From positions 1 to 17,631 of the forward strand of contig QHXH01000166.1 in the NCBI GenBank assembly GCA_003222855.1: a DNA stretch of 17,631 bases, written 5' to 3'. The first letter of the stretch is position 1; each line of letters opens with the position of its first letter. The stretch is from Acidobacteriota bacterium (GTDB lineage: Bacteria; Acidobacteriota; Blastocatellia; Pyrinomonadales; Pyrinomonadaceae). The notes under the pieces are model-generated. The model made no database searches, was not told the origin of the DNA, and saw only the letters and a list, made by a program, of their open reading frames with translations. Shown here one piece after another: positions 6,794-14,044 of the stretch. Position numbers and translations under genes: made by a program.

Positions 6794-9172
6794 TTACTGC
6801 GTGAGCAGCAAATCGTTGATGCGCTCGTGGCCTTCGTCGTCGATGGTGATTGAGCGGAAGTTTAGCTCGGAGCCGTCGACGAACATTTCCACCAGCGAAG
6901 CGTCGGCGAGTTGTCCCTGGATCAAAGCTTCGGAGAGTGGATCTTCGACGTGCTTTTGCAGCGCGCGGCGTAGCGGGCGCGCGCCGTACGAACGATCGGC
7001 GCAGGTCTTGTTGACGATCCATCGTTTGGCATCATCAGCGAGGCGAACGATGAACCCATGGTTGGACATGGTGGCGTTGATTTGATCGACCTGAAGCTGG
7101 AGCACGTCAAGCAATTCCTCGTCGCCTAATTCATCGAAAACGATGATCTCGTCAAGGCGATTGATAAACTCGGGATTGAAAGTCTGGCGCACCGAATTCA
7201 TCACCATCTCTTCCATCTTTGTGCGCGACACGTCGCTCGACCCCTGGAATCCCATGGTGCCTCGCTTTTGAATAAAGCGGGCGCCGATGTTCGACGTCAT
7301 GATGATGATGGTGTTTTTGAAGTCGACCGTGTTACCCAGACCGTCAGTCAGAATGCCGTCCTCGAAAACTTGCAGCAGAATATTGAAAAGGTCGGGATGC
7401 GCTTTTTCGATCTCGTCAAACAGCAGGACCGAGTAGGGCGAGCGCTTCACGCGTTCGGTCAATTGCCCACCTTCTTCGTGGCCGACATAACCCGGCGGCG
7501 AGCCGATGAGTTTCGAAACGGCGTGCTTTTCCATGAACTCGGACATGTCGAAGCGAATCATCGAGCGCTGACTGCCGAACAGAAACTCAGCGAGACAGCG
7601 CGCAACTTCCGTCTTGCCGACACCGGTTGGTCCCAGAAAGAGAAACGATCCGACGGGTCGATGCGGATTCTTCAATCCAGCGCGCGAGCGGCGAATGGCC
7701 CGCGCCAAAGCCGAGATGGCCGGACGCTGCGAAATCACCCGCTTGTGCAATTCCATTTCGATCCGCAGCAGCTTCTTTGACTCTTCTTCTTTCAGCGAAA
7801 CGATCGGGATGCCGGTCCAGCGCGCGATGACTTCTTCAATGTCGGTGCGAGTGACTTCGCCCATGACGATTTGATCTTCATCGTTGGTGATTGGCGCTTG
7901 CGCGCGGCCGTAGGTGGCGCGCTCCCATTCGGTGAGCGAAGCGGTTAATGCATCCAGATTGCCTTGCTCAGCGCGCACTCGCAGTTTCACCCGCGCGCCG
8001 GCTTCATCGATCACGTCGATGGCTTTGTCAGGCAGGAAGCGATCAGGAATATAACGGGTGGACTGCCGCACCGCGGCTTCCAGCGCTTCGTCGGTGTAAT
8101 GCACCTGATGAAAACTCTCGTAGCGTTCGCGCACACCGCCAAGGATTTCAACTGCTTCATCCTCGGAAGGCGGCGGCACCTTCACCGCCTGAAAGCGACG
8201 TTCGAGCGAGCGATCCTTTTCGATGGATTTGCGAAACTCCGCGGGTGTGGTCGCGCCAATGCATTGAATTTCACCGCGCGAGAGCGTCGGCTTCAGGATG
8301 TTTGCGGCATCGAGCGAGCCTTCCGCCGAGCCCGCGCCGACGAGCGTGTGCAACTCGTCGATAAAGACGATGTACTGCGGATTGTCGATCAGTTCGCGCA
8401 TGATTTGTTTCAAGCGCTCTTCGAACTGACCGCGATATTTTGTGCCGGCGACAATCAAACTAATGTCGAGCGACAGGATGCGTTTGTTTTCGAGGAACGA
8501 TGGGACGTTGCCCGAGACGATGCGTTGCGCGAGGCCTTCGACAATCGCGGTCTTACCAACGCCGGGCTCGCCAATCAGCACCGGATTATTTTTGGTGCGG
8601 CGACAAAGAATCTGAATCACACGCTCAATTTCACCGTCGCGTCCGATCAACGGATCGAGCCGATCGTTGGAGGCGTCCTCCGTTAAGTCGCGCGAGAACT
8701 CAAGCAGGTGCGGAATGTCTTTACGATGACGCGCGTCAGCACCGCTTTGGCGCGCGATCTCATCGCGCACGGCGGCCAGCCGCAGCCCACGCTCGAAAAG
8801 AATCTGCGCGGCCATCGATCGCTCTTCGCGCAAGAGTCCCAGCAACAAATGTTCCGTCCCAATGTGACGATGTTGGAGGCGATCAGATTCTTCGTGCGAA
8901 TAATGCAGCACCCGTTTGGTTTCCGGCGCCAGCGGCAATTCAACTGAAGTCGGTATTCGCTCACGCAGCAGGGTACGGCCTTCGATCTCTCGGCGAATTG
9001 ATTCGATGGTGATTTGCGCGCGCGGGAAAAAACGGCCGGTGAGCGTCTTGTCTTCACGCATCAAGCCGAGGAGCAGGTGCTCCGGCTCGATCGCCGGCGC
9101 GCCGAACTGCGACGCTTCGTAGCGAGCGAAGAAAATTACGCGTCGAGCTTTTTCAGTATAGCGTTCGAACAT
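6794..9172 (-). CDS. clpC: ClpC-type AAA+ unfoldase (ATP-dependent Clp protease ATP-binding subunit)
   Basis: The 792-residue Hsp100 protein unfolds proteins for the ClpP peptidase in the cytosol. It has two Clp-N repeats (1-145), then D1 with Walker A GEPGVGKT (201-208), pore loop KYRG (245-248), Walker B VFIDE (269-273) and the arginine pair LERRF (323-327). D2 carries Walker A GPTGVGKT (514-521), pore loop GYVG (561-564) and Walker B LLFDE. An MGF tripeptide sits where the ClpP-docking loop is expected. The middle (UVR) region, residues about 399-441, is around 20 residues shorter than in B. subtilis ClpC. EWERATYGRA may be a remnant of the usual UVR motif. The lack of a long ClpB coiled coil argues against ClpB. 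The downstream gene is bamA. Confidence 0.95.
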   Translation of the reverse strand: MFERYTEKARRVIFFARYEASQFGAPAIEPEHLLLGLMREDKTLTGRFFPRAQITIESIRREIEGRTLLRERIPTSVELPLAPETKRVLHYSHEESDRLQHRHIGTEHLLLGLLREERSMAAQILFERGLRLAAVRDEIARQSGADARHRKDIPHLLEFSRDLTEDASNDRLDPLIGRDGEIERVIQILCRRTKNNPVLIGEPGVGKTAIVEGLAQRIVSGNVPSFLENKRILSLDISLIVAGTKYRGQFEERLKQIMRELIDNPQYIVFIDELHTLVGAGSAEGSLDAANILKPTLSRGEIQCIGATTPAEFRKSIEKDRSLERRFQAVKVPPPSEDEAVEILGGVRERYESFHQVHYTDEALEAAVRQSTRYIPDRFLPDKAIDVIDEAGARVKLRVRAEQGNLDALTASLTEWERATYGRAQAPITNDEDQIVMGEVTRTDIEEVIARWTGIPIVSLKEEESKKLLRIEMELHKRVISQRPAISALARAIRRSRAGLKNPHRPVGSFLFLGPTGVGKTEVARCLAEFLFGSQRSMIRFDMSEFMEKHAVSKLIGSPPGYVGHEEGGQLTERVKRSPYSVLLFDEIEKAHPDLFNILLQVFEDGILTDGLGNTVDFKNTIIIMTSNIGARFIQKRGTMGFQGSSDVSRTKMEEMVMNSVRQTFNPEFINRLDEIIVFDELGDEELLDVLQLQVDQINATMSNHGFIVRLADDAKRWIVNKTCADRSYGARPLRRALQKHVEDPLSEALIQGQLADASLVEMFVDGSELNFRSITIDDEGHERINDLLLTQ

Positions 9173-9276
9173 GAATGATTAGGTTCTCTGTGACTGCCTG
9201 ATAAATGTCGCCGGCCAATTCCGAAGCGCCGCGGGCATTATAGCGCAATGCGCAAGAGCCACGAAGTTACTTCTTA

Positions 9277-9768
9277 TCAGTGTGTGTCCGAGACGGACAG
9301 TTCAAGAATGTATTTCACATCGACTCGAGCGTTCGGATGATCCATTCTTGCCGGTAAAAACCCAAACCGAGTGTACAAATAAATTGCTCGCTTTAGGACG
9401 CTGATTGTTTCGAGCACAATCTCTTTGAAGCCAAGTCGATGCGCATGCTCGACCGCGCGTTCCAGCACCTCTTTGCCTAAACCAAGACCTCGGATTTCCG
9501 GCATAAAATACATCTTTCGCAGCTCACATGTCTTCTCACTTAGCGGGAAAAGGCCGTAAGTGCCGAGCAAATGCCCCTGACTATCCTCAATTACTTCGAA
9601 GACACCGCCCGTCAGGATATAGCTGCCTTCGATGTCTTTCAGATCGGCGTCCTTGGAATCCGGATAAAAAGGCAACTGAAATTCAGCCAGCACACTTGAC
9701 ACCAGATCGATGACTCGTTCGCAGTCCGCATTGACAGCTCGACGTATAACTATGCCGGCGATTCTCAT
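9277..9768 (-). CDS. GNAT-family N-acetyltransferase
   Basis: A complete 163-residue GNAT domain, predicted to transfer an acetyl group from acetyl-CoA to an unidentified amine. The N-terminal IRRAVNADCERVIDLV is the first strand and helix. YGLFPLSEKTCELRKMYFMPE forms the central strands, and RGLGLGKEVLERAVEHA is the acetyl-CoA pyrophosphate-binding motif A (Arg-Gly-x-Gly-x-Gly). AIYLYTRFGF is motif B. The ATG at 9768 has no obvious Shine-Dalgarno sequence. It lies 32 bases after the DUF2784 gene and 104 bases before clpC, all on the same strand. The substrate cannot be deduced. Confidence 0.88.
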   Translation of the reverse strand: MRIAGIVIRRAVNADCERVIDLVSSVLAEFQLPFYPDSKDADLKDIEGSYILTGGVFEVIEDSQGHLLGTYGLFPLSEKTCELRKMYFMPEIRGLGLGKEVLERAVEHAHRLGFKEIVLETISVLKRAIYLYTRFGFLPARMDHPNARVDVKYILELSVSDTH

Positions 9769-9800
9769 TTAATCGGTGACCGCGGATTAAGCGAGGTAAA

Positions 9801-10220
9801 TCAAGTGCTTGATTGCAACTTCCGATGTGTTTGTCGCCTGAGACGAGGCGGCGCCAGAACGAGCATCAGGATGATGACTAGCGCGAAAAAATAATACAAC
9901 CCGTTCGTTAGCCAGGCGGGAGCTACAGCAAAAAACACATAATGCATCAAGCGCTCCATGAACGTCGTTTCAGTCACAGGCTGTCCCGCCAACGAGCGGA
10001 GTTTGAATTCCCAAACCGTCAACACGCAGCGGGTCTTGAAGATTAATTCCAGAATAACGGTCAGGATGGCGGCGAAATGTGTGAGTCGAAACCAGGGGTT
10101 CCGAATCCAGTTCCACTTACGCCAGAGACCTATAACAATCAGGCCCATCCCGACAACGACGTAGAACACATAGCCAATGTGGATGGCGACAATAAAGTCA
10201 GCGAGCAAGCGATACAACAT
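9801..10220 (-). CDS. DUF2784 family integral membrane protein
   Basis: MLYRLLADFIVAIHIGYVFYVVVG is the typical start of DUF2784 proteins, small membrane proteins of unknown function. The 139-residue product has about four hydrophobic segments: near residues 8-30, 45-60 (WFRLTHFAAILTVILELIF), 92-105 and 110-128 (YYFFALVIILMLVLAP). The segment CVLTVWEFKLRSLAG between them matches the family's conserved C-x-LT-x-x-E pattern, and the end is basic (RLRRQTHRK). I prefer ATG 10220, where homology begins. An in-frame TTG at 10250 would add ten residues and overlap the response-regulator stop by three bases, which suggests possible translational coupling. No role can be assigned. Confidence 0.75.
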   Translation of the reverse strand: MLYRLLADFIVAIHIGYVFYVVVGMGLIVIGLWRKWNWIRNPWFRLTHFAAILTVILELIFKTRCVLTVWEFKLRSLAGQPVTETTFMERLMHYVFFAVAPAWLTNGLYYFFALVIILMLVLAPPRLRRQTHRKLQSST

Positions 10221-10246
10221 AGGGGATTTCGGCGCAGCGCTTACGA

Positions 10247-10639
10247 TCAACCAGAGCTTGCACTGTGCGCTTCTAGAAGCGTCACTTCAAGGGCGCGAGC
10301 TGCTGCTACTGGCAGCAGGTGAGAAAGATGATCCTTCCTTATAACTCCCTGACCACCAACTGCTATGACGTCTTCGTGGCTGATTGAGTGCGTACACGTC
10401 ACCAGGAGAATCGGAGTGTTCGGATCAAAAGCTCTGATTAGCATGCACAATTCCAGGCCAGTTCCATCCGGCAGATGATAGTCGACGACTATCAGGTCAA
10501 ACTTCTCGGTTGCGGCCTGGCTAAGCCCTCCGGCCTTACTATATTCCGCGATGACGTTGTAGTCCCCCAGGACAGCGGAAACCAAACCGCACGTATCTTC
10601 ATGATCGTCAACGCATAGGACGCGCTTTTTTGCGAACAT
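10247..10639 (-). CDS. Single-domain (CheY-like) response regulator
   Basis: The 130-residue product is just a receiver domain. RVLCVDDHEDT carries the acidic Mg-binding pair. DLIVVDYHLPDGTG holds the phospho-acceptor Asp, at about residue 53. LLVTCT supplies the conserved Thr/Ser, and GVIRKDHL the conserved Lys. No output domain follows, so it probably acts by protein contact or as a phosphorelay intermediate. ATG 10639 is chosen because GAAGGGC precedes it; a TTG six codons upstream has no ribosome site. No histidine kinase is nearby, so its partner is unknown. It is transcribed divergently from the subtilase gene and may form an operon with the DUF2784 and GNAT genes. Confidence 0.9.
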   Translation of the reverse strand: MFAKKRVLCVDDHEDTCGLVSAVLGDYNVIAEYSKAGGLSQAATEKFDLIVVDYHLPDGTGLELCMLIRAFDPNTPILLVTCTHSISHEDVIAVGGQGVIRKDHLSHLLPVAAARALEVTLLEAHSASSG

Positions 10640-11025
10640 TGTGCGGCAGCCCTTCAAGACAATAGGGGGAAGGTTAAATGCCAGAGGGAAAACGTGGAAG
10701 AAAGCAGTTTAAGACAACATCCTTAATTGAACAACCGAAAAACGAATTCAATTGTAAATTGCAACACTTCAATCTCATTTAGAAAATGGATATTCGCACC
10801 GCCGAAAAGACATTCATTCTGCCTGGCAATAGCACTTCATAGTCGACGCCGACAACCTTCAGAACTTGCAGGTAGACCGGTCAGAACGACTGGTCCGCCA
10901 ACCTGGCAAGCCCTTCAGCAGCCGTGGAAACTTACGCAATGCCCAAAAAACCTCGGAAAAAGCCCGAAAAGCGGTAGCTGCATTAAAACAACCCACGGTG
11001 GCACGGTCATTGCCGAAGAGAGCCC

Positions 11026-11045
11026 GACCGAGCATCGGTCTTTTT
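11026..11045 (+). terminator. Terminator/attenuator-like hairpin just upstream of the subtilase
   Basis: GACCGA (11026-11031), a GCA loop and TCGGTC (11035-11040) form a perfect six-pair stem followed directly by TTTTT (11041-11045). The geometry is that of an intrinsic terminator, though the stem is short. It lies only 38 bases before the subtilase ATG, so for that gene it would act as an attenuator rather than an end. An alternative pairing, CGGTC (11004-11008) with GACCG (11026-11030), would disrupt it. It could instead end an unseen small transcript. Confidence 0.45.
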
Positions 11046-11072
11046 ATATACCCCCGACGTTATGAAGGTGAA

Positions 11073-11077
11073 AAGGA
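11073..11077 (+). promoter_or_regulatory. Ribosome binding site deciding the subtilase start
   Basis: AAGGA at 11073-11077 is followed after five bases by ATG 11083. The earlier in-frame ATG at 11062 has only CCCCCGACGTT before it. The later start also places the Arg/Lys-rich n-region of the signal peptide (MNRIKHYR) at the very N-terminus. Confidence 0.6.
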
Positions 11078-11082
11078 CAATC

Positions 11083-13770
11083 ATGAATCGAATTAAACAT
11101 TATCGAGTCGCCGCGTGGCTCACAAGTCTCTCGCTCATGGTGTCGATGTGCTGTGGCATCCTGGTCACTGACCGGGCCAGCGCACAATCGGCGCCAGCCG
11201 TACCCCCAGGCGTTAATCAGCCGGTGCGCACGAGCCAGGCCACTTATCCAGAGCTCACACGCTATGCGACCGATTTGACGGCGTTGGCCCACGAAGGCCG
11301 CCTCGATCCGGTGACAGGACGCACTGCTGAGATTAGGCGAACTGTAGAGATTCTTTCTCTAGACAGCCGTAACAATCCAGTGCTGATTGGCGAAGCGGGT
11401 CCCGACGTGGCAGAAATTGCTCAGGGCCTGGCGCAGAGAATTGCGGATGGAGACGTTCCGGAAAGCTTACGCAATAAGCACCTGTTCAGTCTCAGCCTCG
11501 ATGCGCTCGCAGCCAAAGCGAAAAATAGCAGCGAGTTCACCAGCCGCCTGCAGGCCGTCCTGGCTGAAGTCGAAAGCGCCGATGGCCAGGTAATTCTCTT
11601 TGTCGATCAACTTCATCAATATGTTGGCACTTATGCCGAACCAATCGCGACAGAGGCCATGCGCAAAGCGCTTGCGCAGGGCCATTTGCGCATTGTGGGC
11701 GCAACCACGTCCAATGCATACGCACAATATATCGCCGCCGACACTTCCGTTTCCGATCTCTTCCAACCGGTAAAGGTCAGTGATGGCGCGGCCGATGCGG
11801 ACAGCACGGGCGACCAGAAGACCGATAACAACAGTAGCGAAAACAGCGACCGCAACGAAAACCAGTTCAAGGGAGACAAGCTGTCGGGCGACTTACGTGA
11901 AATGATCCAGAACGCGGGCTCGCACGCTGGACGCGTCAGCCTGATCGTACAAGCCGATGACCTTAATAAGCTCGCCACCCTCTTGAAGAGCAATGGAGTG
12001 CGTGTGGACGGAAGATACGCGCACCTTGGAGCGGTCAAGGTTGAAGCGCCTCTTTCCGTCATTCAGAAGTTGGCGGCAAACAGCAATACACGTTACTTGT
12101 CTGTGGATCGAAGAATTCAGTCGCTGGGTCACGTCACGGCCACAACTGGCGCCGACCTCGCCCGTAACGTAACGACGACCACTGCAGTAACTTCGGCACT
12201 GGGTGTGACGACGACCCTAACTACGACTACCGTGTATGACGGTACGGGAGTCGGCGTGGCCATAGTCGATTCTGGCCTGGACCGCATTGTCTTTAGCCGG
12301 GATTTCACCGGCGAGAACCGGGTAGACGATCCCTACGGCCACGGAACACACGTCGCCTCGATCGCGGTCGGCAACGGCCGAATTGCCCAGGGCGCATACA
12401 CGGGTGTCGCGCCCAATGCAAACATTATCAATCTGCGCGTATTGAACTCGCAGGGCCTGGGCACCACGTCAGGAACGCTGGCGGCGCTTGATTGGCTCTT
12501 GAGCAATCACTCGGCCTATAACATTCGCGTTGTCAACATGAGTCTCGGTACGCCGGCAGTCGATTCCTACAGGAATGATCCGATATGCCGCGCGGTGCGT
12601 AAGTTGGTTAACGCCGGAATAGTGGTAGCTGCCGCCGCCGGCAACAACGGCAAGAACAGCGCGGGTCAGAAAGTCTACGGACAAATTCATTGCCCCGGCA
12701 ACGAGCCTTCTGCCATCACTGTGGGAGCGGCAAATAGTTACGGTACTGATGCTCGTAACGACGACACAGTAACGACCTTCAGCTCACGCGGCCCGACCCG
12801 CAGCTATTGGACAGATGCGGCCGGGGTTAAGCACTATGACGATTTAATGAAGCCGGATATGGTCGCGCCAGGCAACAAGATTGTTGACGCTGAATCGGAT
12901 CACAACCTGCTGGTAACGCAGTATCCGCAACTGGATGCCAGCGTCAGTAATGCGGACAATCGCAGAGAGATGAAGCTGAGTGGCACTTCGATGTCCACAC
13001 CGATGGTCGCGGGCGCGGCAGCCATGCTCCTGCAAGCCAATCCGACTCTTACCCCGAATATGGTTAAAGCCCTGTTGATGTATACGGCCCAGCCGCTCAG
13101 GGGCTTCAATACGTTCGAGCAGGGGGCCGGCGAACTCAACATCGAGGGTGCGATGCGCGTAGCACGGTTGGTGCGCAGGGATTTTGGCACGAGCAAACCT
13201 ATCGGAGCACCTTTATTGACCTCGTTAGTTCCACCCGTACCGACGACAACGATTGCCGGAAATACCTTCACCTGGTCGCAGGGAATTCTTCTGGGCGGGC
13301 ACTACGCAAAAGGCACCAGTTTGATCATGAAGTATCAACCTGTCTATGCCCTGGGCATTAATGTCAGCGACGGCATCGTCGTCAGCGACGGTATCATCGT
13401 CGGCGACGACGGTATCATTATCAGTGACGGAGTTAGCGTTACTGACGGCATTATTGTCAGCGACGGCATCATTGTCAGCGACGACGGCATTATTATCAGC
13501 GACGGCATTATCGTCAGCGACGACGGTATTATCATTAGTGATGGGGTATCGCTCACTGACGGCATCATCGTCAGCAACGGTATCATCGTCGGCGATGGTG
13601 AGTCCCTGCTTGATGGCATCATCGTCAGTGACGGTATCATCGTCAGCGACGACGGTATCATCATTAGCGACGCCTATGTACTCGCACAGTCAGCCATGCT
13701 CGGGGGCGACGATGGTACACCGGACTGCCCCATAGTCCCTGATGATGGCGTGGACTACCTCGATTACTAA
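11083..13770 (+). CDS. Exported S8 subtilase with an N-terminal degenerate ClpB/ClpC-type AAA+ D1 domain and DGIIVS repeat tail
   Basis: The product has 895 residues from ATG 11083. A signal peptide (1-34, cleavage ASA before Q35) implies export. Residues about 63-233 align with the D1 core of ClpC (DLTALAHEGRLDPVTGR, NNPVLIGE, GLAQRIADGDVPESL, VGATT). Walker A is GEAGPDVA (103-110), Walker B ends DQ (175-176), and the pore-loop Tyr and arginine finger are gone, so ATP hydrolysis is not expected. An Asp/Asn-rich linker leads to a propeptide-like region (about 264-355). The subtilisin domain has an intact triad: Asp396 (AIVDSGLD), His420 (GHGTHVAS) and Ser636 (SGTSMSTPM), with oxyanion Asn in AAAGNNG. 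The tail (761-864) is hexad repeats of the type DGIIVS. A protease is certain; the role of the dead AAA+ part is unknown. Confidence 0.93.
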   Translation: MNRIKHYRVAAWLTSLSLMVSMCCGILVTDRASAQSAPAVPPGVNQPVRTSQATYPELTRYATDLTALAHEGRLDPVTGRTAEIRRTVEILSLDSRNNPVLIGEAGPDVAEIAQGLAQRIADGDVPESLRNKHLFSLSLDALAAKAKNSSEFTSRLQAVLAEVESADGQVILFVDQLHQYVGTYAEPIATEAMRKALAQGHLRIVGATTSNAYAQYIAADTSVSDLFQPVKVSDGAADADSTGDQKTDNNSSENSDRNENQFKGDKLSGDLREMIQNAGSHAGRVSLIVQADDLNKLATLLKSNGVRVDGRYAHLGAVKVEAPLSVIQKLAANSNTRYLSVDRRIQSLGHVTATTGADLARNVTTTTAVTSALGVTTTLTTTTVYDGTGVGVAIVDSGLDRIVFSRDFTGENRVDDPYGHGTHVASIAVGNGRIAQGAYTGVAPNANIINLRVLNSQGLGTTSGTLAALDWLLSNHSAYNIRVVNMSLGTPAVDSYRNDPICRAVRKLVNAGIVVAAAAGNNGKNSAGQKVYGQIHCPGNEPSAITVGAANSYGTDARNDDTVTTFSSRGPTRSYWTDAAGVKHYDDLMKPDMVAPGNKIVDAESDHNLLVTQYPQLDASVSNADNRREMKLSGTSMSTPMVAGAAAMLLQANPTLTPNMVKALLMYTAQPLRGFNTFEQGAGELNIEGAMRVARLVRRDFGTSKPIGAPLLTSLVPPVPTTTIAGNTFTWSQGILLGGHYAKGTSLIMKYQPVYALGINVSDGIVVSDGIIVGDDGIIISDGVSVTDGIIVSDGIIVSDDGIIISDGIIVSDDGIIISDGVSLTDGIIVSNGIIVGDGESLLDGIIVSDGIIVSDDGIIISDAYVLAQSAMLGGDDGTPDCPIVPDDGVDYLDY
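13366..13674 (+). repeat. Coding tandem repeat (DGIIVS hexads) in the subtilase tail
   Basis: About 300 bases are built from imperfect 18-base units encoding Asp-Gly-Ile-Ile-(Val/Ile)-(Ser/Gly). An extra Asp codon is inserted at intervals (DDGIIIS). Variant hexads such as DGVSVT, DGVSLT and DGESLL recur at intervals. Units differ mostly at third positions (GGC/GGT, ATC/ATT), so the array is old or selected at protein level. Unit lengths are multiples of three, so gain or loss would keep frame. The regular Asp-Gly turn followed by beta-branched residues suggests a beta-solenoid, possibly metal-binding (inference). Confidence 0.85.
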
Positions 13771-13816
13771 GACGCGCTAACTCATGAATACTGGTTTCCC
13801 CGATTCATTGGAGAAG

Positions 13817-14044
13817 ATGATGCTGGAGCTCACAAACAAACAGCAAGCCGATTCACCGACCATCGGCGACCCTGGGCAGGTCCAACCGCTGCTGGGTGAG
13901 AACGAGGCAGAGGTCCTGGATTTTCTTTCGGCTCATCCGTTGCTTACCTTCGTGATGACCGGGTGGATCAGAGACAACGGCCTGGTGAGTCAACTGAATC
14001 GCGGCACCTTCCACTTCAGAGAGCGCGCTCTCAGCGTTCGCTGA
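13817..14044 (+). pseudogene. GNAT acetyltransferase, N-terminal (DUF4081-like) fragment ending at a frameshift
   Basis: From ATG 13817 or 13820 (GGAG at 13810-13813 fits the latter) the frame encodes an N-terminal domain. The segment EAEVLDFLSAHPLLTFVMTGWIRDNGLVSQLNRGTF is typical of two-domain acetyltransferases with a DUF4081-type N-terminus. After NRGTF the family normally continues with a strand-rich segment of roughly 25 residues. Here the frame instead reads HFRERALSVR and stops at 14042-14044. The continuing protein resumes at once in another frame, so bases are missing as well as shifted. The gene begins 46 bases after the subtilase stop, on the same strand. Confidence 0.75.

Larger units (their letters stand above)
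10640..11082. other. 443-base divergent intergenic region and subtilase leader
   Basis: The first 150 bases are AT-rich, as expected for promoters of the divergent response regulator and subtilase genes, but no strong -35/-10 pair stands out. The second half has several potential stems. One is GACCGGT (10875-10881) with ACTGGTC (10889-10895), seven pairs in RNA counting one G-U. The last is a terminator-like hairpin at 11026-11045. Short plus-strand frames across here have no recognisable similarity and no ribosome sites, so I treat the region as non-coding, possibly a structured 5' leader. Confidence 0.55.

Noticed and set aside
7964..8686. 240-residue plus-strand frame antisense to clpC
   Set aside because: It lies fully within a well-conserved clpC and has the composition of a shadow frame without recognisable domains.
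6794..9172. Calling the Hsp100 protein ClpB
   Set aside because: It has no long coiled-coil middle domain, and its N-terminal and D2 features fit ClpC.
10860..11020. c-di-GMP class I riboswitch in the subtilase leader
   Set aside because: GGCAAGCC and ACGCAATGCCC loosely recall the motif, but the tetraloop, receptor and conserved 3' strand are not present in order.
10727..11096. Small plus-strand frames upstream of the subtilase as genes
   Set aside because: No ribosome sites, no recognisable similarity, basic low-information composition, and overlap with leader stems.
13344..13664. Long antisense frame of Met/Pro/Ser-rich repeats opposite the subtilase tail
   Set aside because: It is the direct mirror of the DGIIVS coding repeat. 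Low-complexity repeats keep all frames open, and there is no ribosome site or homology.
13366..13674. Tandem repeats considered as a CRISPR array
   Set aside because: The units are about 18 bases, contiguous, without spacers, and lie in frame inside a coding region.
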